Shown in pieces: positions 16,786 through 25,734 of a stretch of DNA of 64,000 bases. The stretch covers positions 1 through 64,000 of the forward strand of contig CAJUNS010000005.1 in NCBI GenBank assembly GCA_910587995.1, read 5' to 3'. Both the position numbers and the translations under genes were made by a program. The stretch's first letter is position 1; each line of letters opens with the position of its first letter. The notes beneath the pieces were generated by a model. The model saw nothing but the letters and a program-made list of their open reading frames with translations. It searched no databases and was not told the origin of the DNA. Origin of the DNA: an uncultured Oscillospiraceae bacterium (GTDB taxonomy: Bacteria > Bacillota_A > Clostridia > Oscillospirales > Acutalibacteraceae).

Positions 16786-17643
16786 TTACTCCTCTCCGTT
16801 TTGGTTTAAAACCTGCTCCGCGTATTTGGACCCAGCCTTGCTCCAGCCATTGGGGTCCTCTCCTTGGGGCACATACTCCGGCATGCCGGGCAGAATCAGG
16901 CCCCCGTCCACCTTAATGGTCATGCCGGTGATGTAGGAGGCCTTTTCCGAGGCCAAAAAGGCCACGGCCTCCCCAATGTCCTCTGGCGTCCCACAGCGCC
17001 CCAAGGGAATCTTCTTCCCCAGTTCGCTCCAAAAATCCGGCTTACCCTCCGCGTCCAGCTCCTCCTTTGTGCGGATTCTGGTGGCGCCAGGGGCCACGTT
17101 GTTCACCCGGATTCCATAGGGGGCCAAGTCCAGGGCAATGGACTGGACCGCCCGGTTCAGCCCCGCCTTTAAGCCGCCGTAAAGAAAATCTCCCGCGTAG
17201 GCCCGCTCCCCCCGGGTGGAGGTAATGTTAATAAGACTGCCCCGCACCCGGTTTTTGACCATATGCCGGGCGGCCGCCTGCATCATCAAAATATAGTTCT
17301 GGAAGTCCAGGTGAAACAGCAGGCTGAACACCTCCGGCGTCATATCCAGAATATTTTCAAAACGGGTGACTCCGGCATTATTCACCAGCAGGTCCAGCCC
17401 GCCCAGGGCCTCCGCGCTTTTTTCCAGCAGCTCCACCCCGGCTCCCGGCCGCTCTAACGAGGCCTGGAAGCATAGGCATTCCCCGCCGTACTCTTTCTTA
17501 AGGGCCTCCGCGACCGCTTCTCCTTCCGCCCGCTTGGTGGAATAAGAGATTGCCAGGTCATAGCCCTCCCTTGCCAGAATTCTTGCGACGCCCCGGCCAA
17601 TGCCCCGGCTGGCCCCAGTGACAACCGCCTTTTTTCGTTCCAT
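16786..17643 (-). CDS. SDR family NAD(P)-dependent oxidoreductase
   Basis: Short-chain dehydrogenase of 285 residues. The cofactor loop is TGASRGIG (residues 9-16), NNAG is present, and the catalytic pair is Tyr and Lys in LYGGLKAG, preceded by a Ser/Thr-rich strand (INITSTRGERA). The C-terminus (GMTIKVDGGLILPG) is typical of the classical family. Together with the lactonase and dehydratase genes on either side it could oxidise a sugar to a lactone, or act on a keto acid later. It lies 12 bases after the lactonase gene; ribosome site AGGAGGG. Confidence 0.88.
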   Translation of the reverse strand: MERKKAVVTGASRGIGRGVARILAREGYDLAISYSTKRAEGEAVAEALKKEYGGECLCFQASLERPGAGVELLEKSAEALGGLDLLVNNAGVTRFENILDMTPEVFSLLFHLDFQNYILMMQAAARHMVKNRVRGSLINITSTRGERAYAGDFLYGGLKAGLNRAVQSIALDLAPYGIRVNNVAPGATRIRTKEELDAEGKPDFWSELGKKIPLGRCGTPEDIGEAVAFLASEKASYITGMTIKVDGGLILPGMPEYVPQGEDPNGWSKAGSKYAEQVLNQNGEE

Positions 17644-17655
17644 ACGCGATCCCTC

Positions 17656-18681
17656 CTAAACCTGTGTTCCCCGGAACTTCACGCAGGACACATCGGGAAA
17701 GAAAAACTCCGCCGCTTTCTCCCCCAGCGCCCCGGTGTGCTGGTCCAAAGGAAACACTACAATATTTCCGGACGCCTGATTGGCCGCAGCCAGAAACCGG
17801 CCGTCCGGGCTGATGTGAAAACTCCTGGGGCCCCGCCCGCCGCTGGAAAAATCTCCCGCTGGTTCCAACGCCCCGTTTTCCTGCCAATGAAAGCAAAAAA
17901 TACGGTCTGTGCCCCGAACCGAGGCATAAAGCCAGCTGCCCTCCGGCGTAAAGTGCACGTCCGCCGCCAGAGAGCCCTCGGTCGCTGGCTTGCTAATATC
18001 ATACTCCCCAATAAATTGAATTTTTTTCTCCGCCCCCTGGTACCGGAACCCATAGAGGGTTTTTTCCAGCTCATTCACCAGGTACATCCACTGGCCGCTG
18101 GGATGAAAGGCAAAGTGCCGCGGCCCCTGCCCAGGGGGAACCTCCGCCCAGGGCTCCGCCGGATTCAAGGCAAGCGCCCCGTTCTCTCCCACCCGGTAGC
18201 GGAACAGCCGGTCCAGGCCCAGGTCCGCCGCCAGGAGCTCCTTCCCATCCGGCGAGGGCAGGGACGAGTGCACATGGGCCTTTTCCTGGCGCGCCGGATT
18301 GGCGCTGTGTCCCTGGTGCTGTAAAAAAGCGCATAGCTCGCCGGTTTCCGCCTTTAAGCCGGTCAGCGTCCCCCCCGCGTACCCAGCGGCATAGAGATTC
18401 CCGCCCTGGCTGGAAAGATGGCAGAGCCCGGAACCCGGCACAGAAAACCGCTGGACTTCTCCATGGGGAGGGTCTAGGGAGAGCCTCACCACCGAGGCGT
18501 GGCCAGGCCGTTCCTCCACGCCGTAAAGGCAGTCCCCCACGGGCAGCACATAGGAGGGATTGATCAGCCCCTTCCAGCCGCAAACTTTTTTCAACTCCGG
18601 GCCGCTGAGCTCCAAAAGGACCACGCCCTCTCCCGGCTGGCTGGCGGTATAGCCGCTGGCGAACAGTTGATATGTTTTCAT
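17656..18681 (-). CDS. Lactonase, seven-bladed beta-propeller family (Pgl-like)
   Basis: Cytoplasmic lactonase of about 341 residues in the YkgB/Pgl family, which hydrolyses sugar lactones. Repeated propeller strands are visible, for example HVHSSLPSPDGKELLAADLG, PRHFAFHPSGQWMYLVNE and PRSFHISPDGRFLAAANQ, which are the conserved blades of this family. It is normal length. ATG 18681 is taken as the start behind GGGGG; TTG 18696 is in frame. In this operon it fits between the SDR dehydrogenase and the ManD-type dehydratase as the lactone-opening step. Confidence 0.85.
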   Translation of the reverse strand: MKTYQLFASGYTASQPGEGVVLLELSGPELKKVCGWKGLINPSYVLPVGDCLYGVEERPGHASVVRLSLDPPHGEVQRFSVPGSGLCHLSSQGGNLYAAGYAGGTLTGLKAETGELCAFLQHQGHSANPARQEKAHVHSSLPSPDGKELLAADLGLDRLFRYRVGENGALALNPAEPWAEVPPGQGPRHFAFHPSGQWMYLVNELEKTLYGFRYQGAEKKIQFIGEYDISKPATEGSLAADVHFTPEGSWLYASVRGTDRIFCFHWQENGALEPAGDFSSGGRGPRSFHISPDGRFLAAANQASGNIVVFPLDQHTGALGEKAAEFFFPDVSCVKFRGTQV

Positions 18682-18703
18682 AATGGCAACCCCCAATCTC
18701 AGG

Positions 18704-18752
18704 AAAACAGGCGGGCCCCTCCGGCCCCATCATGGAGCGAGGGCCGGCCCGC
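18704..18752 (-). terminator. Hairpin between binding-protein gene and enzyme genes
   Basis: GGCGGGCC (18709-18716) pairs with GGCCCGCC (about 18744-18752) and on the minus strand is followed by TGTTTTCC. It would partly end transcripts after the binding-protein gene, giving more of that protein than of the enzymes downstream. Confidence 0.5.
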
Positions 18753-18841
18753 CGCGCGTAGATGCGCACGCAGGGGCCGGCCCACACCCATTTTCCCGCT
18801 TTTGTTACAAGTATAGCATGCTGGGGCAAAATCCGCAATCG

Positions 18842-20530
18842 TTAATTGGCGTTTAGTTCATCCAAAAGGGGCTGCACCAGCTGCATCTTTTCCTGGACCC
18901 ACGCCTTCCAGTTGGCCTCCAGGTCTCCTTCCTTGAGAATCAGCTGGGCATATTCCTCGTCCAGGCTCATATTGGCCTGGGTTTTGGTTCGGGAGCTGAA
19001 GAACTCATAGTCGTACTCCCTGGGCAGCAAAGAGCTGTCGTCGCTGATCTCATCCCGCAGCTGATAGAATTTTTTGATGATGTCCCGGGTCTCCTTGGTG
19101 TAGTTCGGGGTGACAAATTGGAAGTCATCGCCCAGAATGACCCCGCCGAACTGGGTGTCCGCACTGGGATACTTGCTGCCCAAAATGGACTTGGCGTTGC
19201 CGGTAATCTCGTTGGGCAGCAGGCTGACGTATTCGCCCTGGGCGTCCTTTTCCCAGTCCTCGCCCTCAAAGCCCATGTTGCAGATCTCCTGGCCCTCGGG
19301 GGTGGAGCAGAAGTCCAGAATATCCATGGCCCGTTCAAACTGCTCTTCGGTAATGTTGGGAGAAAAGATGATCGCGCCATAGAAATTCATGTCCTGCCGG
19401 TAATAGTATTTCCCGTCTTCGCCAACCAGCTGGGCAATGTGCAGGGACTTCTCGGGGTCCAGGCCCAAGTTGGTCTGCAGGCCGTGCTGCATCCGGCTCT
19501 GGACCATGTAGCCCATGCCATCATCCAGCACAATACCAGCCGTGCCGCCAATGTAGAATTTCTCCGTACCCTCAAAACGGGTCAGGGTATAGAACTCGGG
19601 GTCCAGCAGGCCGCTCTGATACAAGCTCTGGTACTTCTTCAGGCCCTCCAGCGTGCGGGGGTCGGCGGGAGCCCACTGGAACTTGCCATCCGCGTCCTTG
19701 TAATAACCGTCGCCAATATTAATGGACTCCGGGAACACTGTGCCGGGATAGATCTTGGGAACATCATAGGTTCGGATGCTGATGGGCACCAGCTGGCTGC
19801 CTACGCCGCCGGGGTCCTGCTCTTTAAACTTCTTGGCAATCGCCTCCAGCTCAGAGGGGCTGTAAGTATCCTTGATCTCTACGCCGCAGGCCTCCATCCA
19901 GTCTTTGCGCATATACAGCAAGGCATGGTAGCTGAGGCGCTCGGCGGGGCGGTTGTTTACAAAGATGGAGCGGAACAGCACATAGGTGCCGCCCAGGTTC
20001 TCCTCGGCAACCGCCGCGCCGGGAACAAAGGACTGGGTCTTGGCCACATTGGGCCAGCGCTCCTTCCAGTCATCGGGGAAGCGGTAGATGGCCTCCTGGT
20101 TGGCATAGTCGGCCAGCTCGCCGTAGTTGAAGCCCCAGTGGGCCACATCGGGCATGTCGCCGGAGTTGATCCAGATGCGCAGGCGTTCATTCCAGTCGGA
20201 GTCGTCCATGGTGGCGGCGGTCAGGTCAAACTTCACGTTGAACTTGTCCTGCCAGAACTGGCCCCAGGCGTCGCCCTCATAGTTGATCTCCTGGCCGGTG
20301 ATTCCCTCTTTGTACCAAGACAGCTCCACTTGGTTCTCATAGCCGCTGTCATTGGCCTCGGGCTGGGAGGCCGCGCCGCTGGATTCCTCTGAGCCGCTTT
20401 GGGCCGGCGCGCTGCTTTGCGCGGAGGAAGAGGAGGGCTGAGAAGAGCCGCTGTCCCCATTGCAGGCGGTCATGCCAAGCACCAGAAGCACGGCCAAAAG
20501 CAAGGGAAGAATTCGTTTTCCAAGTTTCAT
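18842..20530 (-). CDS. ABC transporter sugar-binding lipoprotein (LplA-type)
   Basis: Extracellular solute-binding protein of 562 residues, lipid-anchored through the lipobox MTAC. A Ser/Gly-rich linker (residues about 25-55) leads into the type-1-like solute-binding fold. Its length (over 500 residues) and partnership with LplB/LplC-type permeases match the oligosaccharide importers controlled by YesM/YesN. ATG 20530 has AAAGGA 9 bases upstream; in-frame sequence further upstream lacks a ribosome site. No ATPase gene is in the locus, so a shared MsmX-like ATPase elsewhere probably powers the importer. Confidence 0.9.
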   Translation of the reverse strand: MKLGKRILPLLLAVLLVLGMTACNGDSGSSQPSSSSAQSSAPAQSGSEESSGAASQPEANDSGYENQVELSWYKEGITGQEINYEGDAWGQFWQDKFNVKFDLTAATMDDSDWNERLRIWINSGDMPDVAHWGFNYGELADYANQEAIYRFPDDWKERWPNVAKTQSFVPGAAVAEENLGGTYVLFRSIFVNNRPAERLSYHALLYMRKDWMEACGVEIKDTYSPSELEAIAKKFKEQDPGGVGSQLVPISIRTYDVPKIYPGTVFPESINIGDGYYKDADGKFQWAPADPRTLEGLKKYQSLYQSGLLDPEFYTLTRFEGTEKFYIGGTAGIVLDDGMGYMVQSRMQHGLQTNLGLDPEKSLHIAQLVGEDGKYYYRQDMNFYGAIIFSPNITEEQFERAMDILDFCSTPEGQEICNMGFEGEDWEKDAQGEYVSLLPNEITGNAKSILGSKYPSADTQFGGVILGDDFQFVTPNYTKETRDIIKKFYQLRDEISDDSSLLPREYDYEFFSSRTKTQANMSLDEEYAQLILKEGDLEANWKAWVQEKMQLVQPLLDELNAN

Positions 20531-20644
20531 TTTTCTTGTCCTTTCCTTTTTCATATTTTTCCCGGAATGTTTAGGCGGCATATGGTTTGGGGCCACCACC
20601 CCCTTTCCAAAAAGTTCCCGTTTTTTTGAATCCGCGGCCCAGAT

Positions 20645-21535
20645 TTATGCCTTTACCGCGCCTACCATGACGCCTTGGGCGAAATGCTTTTGCAGAAAGG
20701 GGAAAATACACATCACAGGGAGGATGGTGACGATTACCGCCGCCATTTTTACCCCCATATCAAAGTTCTGCATATTCTCCATGGCCGCCGCGCTGGTTAC
20801 ATTATTGACAATGCTGGATTCCATTACAATGGACCGCAAAACCAGCTGCAAAGGCTGCAAATTGCTGTCTCGAATAAAGATTAAGGCATGGTACCACTCG
20901 TTCCACCGGTCCACCAGGTAAAATAAGGTTAAGGTGGCGATAATGGGCTTAGACAGCGGCAGTATGATGTGGAAAAGCACCCTCCACTCCCCCGCGCCGT
21001 CCAGCCGGGCAGATTCGATGAGGGAATCGGGCAGAGACTGAAAATAGCTGCGCATAATCACAAAATAGAACACGTTGACTGACCCTGCCAGCAGCACCGA
21101 CCACAGGTGATTGGTCAGCCCCATCTCCTTCATTTGCAGGTACAGGGGAATGATGCCGCCATTAAACAGCATGGTAAACAGAATGCCGCCAATGATAATC
21201 TTCTTTCCCGGATAGCTGCCCCGGCTGGTGCCGTAGGCCAGAACCATGGTCAGCAGCATGTTCAGCGGCACCCCCAGCAGCACAATGAGGAAGGAAGTGC
21301 GAAAGCCGGTCCAGATCCGGTAATCGTTTAGCAGCATTTCATAGCTGCGGAAGGTGGGTTGAGAGGGAAACAGCATTAAGGGGTTGTCCACATACTCCTT
21401 TTGGGTGGCAAAGGAGATGGAAACGGCGTTGAGAAACGGAACAATAATCAACAGCGTCCACAGGGTTAGCACCACAAAGACGAAAACATCCACTCCGTCT
21501 ATTCTTCTCTTTTTTCCCGCAATATCTTGATTCAT
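20645..21535 (-). CDS. Carbohydrate ABC transporter permease, LplC/YtcP type
   Basis: Membrane permease of 296 residues, one half of the importer pore. It has six predicted helices and the EAA-like loop ESARLDGAGEWRVLFHIILP that contacts the ATPase. ATG 21535 follows AAAGGAG. It begins 14 bases after the stop of the partner permease at 21550, so translation is probably coupled. Together with the binding protein downstream it forms a complete importer except for the ATPase. Confidence 0.9.
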   Translation of the reverse strand: MNQDIAGKKRRIDGVDVFVFVVLTLWTLLIIVPFLNAVSISFATQKEYVDNPLMLFPSQPTFRSYEMLLNDYRIWTGFRTSFLIVLLGVPLNMLLTMVLAYGTSRGSYPGKKIIIGGILFTMLFNGGIIPLYLQMKEMGLTNHLWSVLLAGSVNVFYFVIMRSYFQSLPDSLIESARLDGAGEWRVLFHIILPLSKPIIATLTLFYLVDRWNEWYHALIFIRDSNLQPLQLVLRSIVMESSIVNNVTSAAAMENMQNFDMGVKMAAVIVTILPVMCIFPFLQKHFAQGVMVGAVKA

Positions 21536-21549
21536 GGCAGTCTCCTTTC

Positions 21550-22488
21550 TCACGCGAACAGCCCGCTGCCGCCCAGCGCCTTAGCGCCCCGGTCGGCCAC
21601 CACCAAAAAGGCGCAGTTTACTACGGAACGGAACAAGCTTACAGCGGTGGAAAACCCGAAATCGGGGGTAGAGCCAAAGGAAATGTTGTAGATGTACATA
21701 TCCAAAATTTCCGAAACATCCTTTACCGCCGGGTTGGAGAGGTTAAACACCTGGTCAAAGCCGCCGGACATCAGGTTGCCCATTTGCAGCACAAACATGA
21801 CAGAGATGGTGGGCAGAATGTTGGGAATGGTGATGCGGAAAATCTTTTGCAGCCGGGACGCTCCGTCCAGGTCCGCCGCCTCGTACTGGTCCACATCAAT
21901 GCCAGATATGGCCGCCATGTAGATGATCGCCCCCCAGCCAGCAGACTTCCACCCCTCCGTTATGTATAAAAGAGGCTGAAACATGCGGGCGCTGCCCATA
22001 AAGTTGATGGTCTCGCCGCCAAACGCTGCGATGATGCTGTTGACCAGCCCGTCGTAAGAGAGGATATTGATTACAATGCTGGCAACAATCACCCAAGACA
22101 GGAACTGGGGAAAGGTGAGCACGGTCTGAACGACTTTTTTATACCGCTTCAGCCGCAGCTCGTTAAACAGCAGCGCCAAAAGAATGGGAACCGGGAACTG
22201 AAACAGCAGCCGGCCCGCGTTAATCCACAGGGTGGTGCCCACCGAGCGCAAAAAGGATGGGTCGCGGAACACGTATGTAAAGTTCTCCAAGCCGCACCAG
22301 GGGCTGCCCCAAATGCCCAGCTTGGCGCTGTACTCTTTAAAGGCCAGCTGCAATCCCGACATGGGGCCATAGGCAAATATAACAAACCACGCGATACCGG
22401 GCAGCATAATCATATATACCGCCTTGTTTTTCCATATTTCCCGAAACACCGAATCCTTCTTTTTCACGGTTTCCGTCCTGCCTTTCAT
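21550..22488 (-). CDS. Carbohydrate ABC transporter permease, LplB type
   Basis: Membrane permease of 312 residues, the other half of the pore. Helices are evident from about residue 20 on, and the EAA loop is YEAADLDGASRLQKIFRITIP. ATG 22488 is preceded by GGGGAG; the longer in-frame ORF has no ribosome site. It is the first gene of the minus-strand sugar operon and is divergent from the sensor kinase gene, with operator-like inverted sequences in between. Confidence 0.9.
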   Translation of the reverse strand: MKGRTETVKKKDSVFREIWKNKAVYMIMLPGIAWFVIFAYGPMSGLQLAFKEYSAKLGIWGSPWCGLENFTYVFRDPSFLRSVGTTLWINAGRLLFQFPVPILLALLFNELRLKRYKKVVQTVLTFPQFLSWVIVASIVINILSYDGLVNSIIAAFGGETINFMGSARMFQPLLYITEGWKSAGWGAIIYMAAISGIDVDQYEAADLDGASRLQKIFRITIPNILPTISVMFVLQMGNLMSGGFDQVFNLSNPAVKDVSEILDMYIYNISFGSTPDFGFSTAVSLFRSVVNCAFLVVADRGAKALGGSGLFA

Positions 22489-22750
22489 GTTAAACTCCCC
22501 TTTCCGTGGTTTTCGAAAAAGCCTTGTGCGTGTTACATAAAGTTGTTTTGGCTTCTCTTTAAAACCTATAGCAACATGATAACAGAGCCAAAACATTTTT
22601 CACAGAAACAGGTTTTTGCTCTAATATAACAGAATTTGTTTTTGCCCCAGCCCTCTTTGCGGGGAGAGGCAATTCGTTAATTTTGTCTCTTCTCCTTTTT
22701 GCGGCCTTCCGGTATACTATGAGAAAACCTGTTTTATTGGAGGGGGTCCC
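22489..22750. promoter_or_regulatory. Divergent promoter region with paired AAAACCTGTTT sites
   Basis: Between the permease and sensor kinase genes. AAACAGGTTTT (22606-22616) and its reverse complement AAAACCTGTTT (22724-22734) lie on opposite sides, and a partial AAAACCT is at 22561. The right site overlaps the region just after TATACT (22713-22718), a likely -10 for the kinase gene; the left one lies near TATATT on the minus strand. This arrangement suits the response regulator as binding protein, but that is inference. Confidence 0.5.
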
Positions 22751-24526
22751 ATGGGCAAAAATCTGCGGGAAATTTCTACCAAGCGGATGCTGCAAATCTT
22801 CTTGGCCATGATGATGCTGTTTGTTGTTGTCCTATCCAGCGTAACCTTTGCTTTCGCTTACCGCTTTTCCCAGCGCCAGTTTGCCAAATCCTTTCAGGCC
22901 TTTTCCCAGAATATAGAAACCCAGCTGGACCTGCAGCTGGAAGGGGTTGAAAAGACCATGCGCCAGTTTACCTATTTTTCCAACATGCAGGAAATTCTGT
23001 TCAGCAAAGACCCCATTGTCTACCTGCAAAACATTTCTGGCTGCAACCAGCTGCTGGACTATCTCCGGCAGTCCGCCCCCCTCATCGCGGAAATTATGAT
23101 TGACAGCCCCCTGGGCCACTCCTTCTTCTCCGGCTCCACTGGAAAATACCAGTATAAACAGCTGATCGAAACCATTCGGGAAGAATCCGGCGGCTTTACC
23201 GGTTCGTTTTTCCGCACTCTGCCAGACAGCTCTTCCCCTCTTCCCCAGCTGATCTACTGCTTTCGGGTGAACAGCATTCAGCGGAAAGGATATCTGATGG
23301 AGGAATACGCCATTGGCGTGGCCCGCATTGATGTAAACCAGCTGGTCAATTTGAAGGGCGCGGGGGACTATGAAAGCGAGATGAAGGCCCTGCTCTACCA
23401 GGACGATGTGGTATATACCAGCCGGGAGGCCAGCGAGGAGGAGCTGGCCATGCTGCGCGAGCCGGACCGCGGCAAGCTCTACTCGGGCAATGTGGAATAC
23501 ATCCGGCACACCGTGCCTTTAGAAGAGATCAATCTGACCTTGATTGATCTGGTTCCCAAAAGCAGCCTGCTGCGGGACATAAACTCCACCCGGAATGTTC
23601 TGGTCTTGGCTATGGTGGTTGTCTGCGTTCTGCTTACGGTTTTTACCGAGCTGATTATTCATGAGATCTCCAACCCCATCAAGCGGCTGGTAACGGATAT
23701 GCAGGAGATTCAGCAAGGCCGGAAAAAGCGTATGGCCCTGCCCAGGCTGAAAGACCTCCGGTATGTGGCCTACACCGTAAACGAGACTCTGGAGGTTTTG
23801 GAGGCCGCCAATCTCCGCCAGCAAGAAATGTCCCTGCGCCTGTATCAGACCACCTTGGCCCAAAAGCAGGCCCAGTTAAACGCTTACCGCAACCAGATCA
23901 ACCCCCATTTTCTCTTCAACACCCTGGAAAGCATGCGCAGCATGGCCCGCCATTACAAGGCCCCCATGCTGGAGGCCATGCTCACTTCTTTGGCGGCGCT
24001 GTTTCGGTACAGCCTGCGCAGCGATATGATCGTCCCCTTAGAGCGGGAGCTGGCCCACACCAAACACTATTTTACCGTGATGGATATGCGGGCTCCCCAA
24101 CATTATGAGCTGCGGATTCATGTGCCCCAGGAGGCGAAAGCCCAGGGCATCCTTTCCATGGTGCTTCAGCCATTGATTGAGAACTCGATCCAGCATGGGT
24201 TCTGCCAAAAAAAGGGCCCGTGCATCATCTTGATACAAGGCCGGAAAGGCCAAGGCGGCGCCCTCCTTTTAACCGTCACGGACAATGGCCAGGGCATGTC
24301 CCCCAAGGCCCTGGCCCAGCTTCAAAGCGCCCTGCAGGAGAAAGGCAATGTGGCGCAAAACAAACACATTGGCCTGGACAATGTCGTTCAGCGGCTGCGG
24401 CTGCTTTACGGGGAGGGGTTTCAGTTCTCCATCCGCTCCGCACAGGGGCATTACATGTCCGTGCACTTCCAAATTCCCCGCAACCCGCCGGGAATGGGCC
24501 CTACTCCCGGCAGCTCTCCGGAGTAA
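22751..24526 (+). CDS. Sensor histidine kinase, YesM family
   Basis: Membrane sensor kinase of 591 residues. Transmembrane helices at about residues 13-36 and 277-298 enclose an extracellular sensing domain of some 240 residues. A HAMP-like segment (ISNPIKRLVTDMQEIQQG) follows, then the His_kinase domain with phospho-acceptor His in NPHFLFNTLESM and the ATPase domain with N-box ENSIQHGF and glycine loop DNGQGMSP. It should sense a sugar or cell-wall oligosaccharide and phosphorylate the regulator encoded convergently. GGAGGGGG ribosome site. Its 3' end overlaps the regulator gene's 3' end by 26 bases. Confidence 0.92.
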   Translation: MGKNLREISTKRMLQIFLAMMMLFVVVLSSVTFAFAYRFSQRQFAKSFQAFSQNIETQLDLQLEGVEKTMRQFTYFSNMQEILFSKDPIVYLQNISGCNQLLDYLRQSAPLIAEIMIDSPLGHSFFSGSTGKYQYKQLIETIREESGGFTGSFFRTLPDSSSPLPQLIYCFRVNSIQRKGYLMEEYAIGVARIDVNQLVNLKGAGDYESEMKALLYQDDVVYTSREASEEELAMLREPDRGKLYSGNVEYIRHTVPLEEINLTLIDLVPKSSLLRDINSTRNVLVLAMVVVCVLLTVFTELIIHEISNPIKRLVTDMQEIQQGRKKRMALPRLKDLRYVAYTVNETLEVLEAANLRQQEMSLRLYQTTLAQKQAQLNAYRNQINPHFLFNTLESMRSMARHYKAPMLEAMLTSLAALFRYSLRSDMIVPLERELAHTKHYFTVMDMRAPQHYELRIHVPQEAKAQGILSMVLQPLIENSIQHGFCQKKGPCIILIQGRKGQGGALLLTVTDNGQGMSPKALAQLQSALQEKGNVAQNKHIGLDNVVQRLRLLYGEGFQFSIRSAQGHYMSVHFQIPRNPPGMGPTPGSSPE

Positions 24527-25544
24527 CCCCTTGGTACTTTTTAAAAAGCTTGCCAAAATAGCTGTAATTATTAAACCCCACCTCTTCCGAAATATCCTGA
24601 AGCCGCTTGGTGGTTGTGCGGATCAGATAGGCCGCGTAATGGACCCGGACCAGCTGGATGAACCGCATCACCGAAACCCCTGACCCCCGCTTGAACAGCA
24701 CGCAGAAATAGGGCTCGGAAAAATGATACCGCTGGGCAATTTGGCCCAAAACCAGCTCCTTCCCCATGTTCTCGCACAAATACAGCTGGATATCCCCCAC
24801 CAGGTCTTTAACAGAATATTGAAAACGGCACCGCAGCGAATACCATGCCTCCCGCAGCATGACCGGCAGGGCTTCCTCCGCCAAGGCATGGGGCTGGCTC
24901 ACGCCCCAGCCCTCGCTGCCGGGCTGGTCCAAAAAGGCGGCGCGGGCCGCGCGGGCGTCATTGGAGAGCACCAGAAACCCACTGCCCGCCCCCTTAACGG
25001 ACACCGGCAGCCGCTCCACTCCCTCCCAGGGCCGCAGCCGTTGGTCCGGCTCTTCATGCAGGCAGAAAAAGCCGCCGGAATAACAGGGAAGCTTCTCCTG
25101 CCAGGAGGCGGCCTTCCGCCGGGTAAGCTCCGGGGGCTCCCGCCAGTCCAGCTGCGGCGCGCCCCGCCGCTTCTCCAAGTGCCTTTGAAGGATTTCCGCC
25201 ACCTTGTGGATCTCCTCGCTGTCGTAGGGTTTCAGCACATATCCACAGACGTCCAGCAGAATGGCTTGCTGCGCGGCTTTAAAATCCTCATAGGCGCTGA
25301 TTAAGACAAACTCGCAGTCAATCCCCTTCTGCCGGGCCATAGAGATCAGGTCCACGCCCGAGAGCCCCGGCATACGGATATCGGTAAACACCACATCCGG
25401 CCAGCTTTCGCACAGAAACGCAAAGGCCTCTTGGGGGTCTGTGAAGCGCCCTTGAATGGAGAACCCCGCGGCCTGCCAATCAATTATCTCAGCCAAGCCC
25501 TCCAACGCCCATGGCTCATCGTCAATCATTACTGTTTTCCACAT
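24501..25544 (-). CDS. Response regulator, YesN type (REC plus AraC HTH)
   Basis: Two-component regulator of 347 residues. The N-terminal receiver has acidic DDE residues (MIDDEPW) and phospho-acceptor Asp in VVFTDIRMPG near residue 54, with Lys in VLKPYDSEE. A middle region of about 120 residues is unassigned. The C-terminus is a double helix-turn-helix AraC domain (YHFSEPYFCVLFKRGSG and LQDISEEVGFNNYSYFGKLF). ATG 25544 has AAGGGGAAGG upstream. Its likely targets are the importer operon and perhaps the GH28-like gene. Confidence 0.92.
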   Translation of the reverse strand: MWKTVMIDDEPWALEGLAEIIDWQAAGFSIQGRFTDPQEAFAFLCESWPDVVFTDIRMPGLSGVDLISMARQKGIDCEFVLISAYEDFKAAQQAILLDVCGYVLKPYDSEEIHKVAEILQRHLEKRRGAPQLDWREPPELTRRKAASWQEKLPCYSGGFFCLHEEPDQRLRPWEGVERLPVSVKGAGSGFLVLSNDARAARAAFLDQPGSEGWGVSQPHALAEEALPVMLREAWYSLRCRFQYSVKDLVGDIQLYLCENMGKELVLGQIAQRYHFSEPYFCVLFKRGSGVSVMRFIQLVRVHYAAYLIRTTTKRLQDISEEVGFNNYSYFGKLFKKYQGVTPESCRE

Positions 25545-25734
25545 GCCTTCCCCTTCTTTCCCTGGTAATCGTTCGGTCCCATTCTCAATCGTCGAAAACC
25601 CTTTCCCTGCCGCCTTCCACCCGTTCACAGCAGGCGCCAAAGCTTATTTTTACCCATTCTCAAATAATAAAAGCAAGACAAAACATCAGAACCGCAGCCC
25701 TTTTCTGATGCTTTGCCCGCATTCCTTGTTTCAT

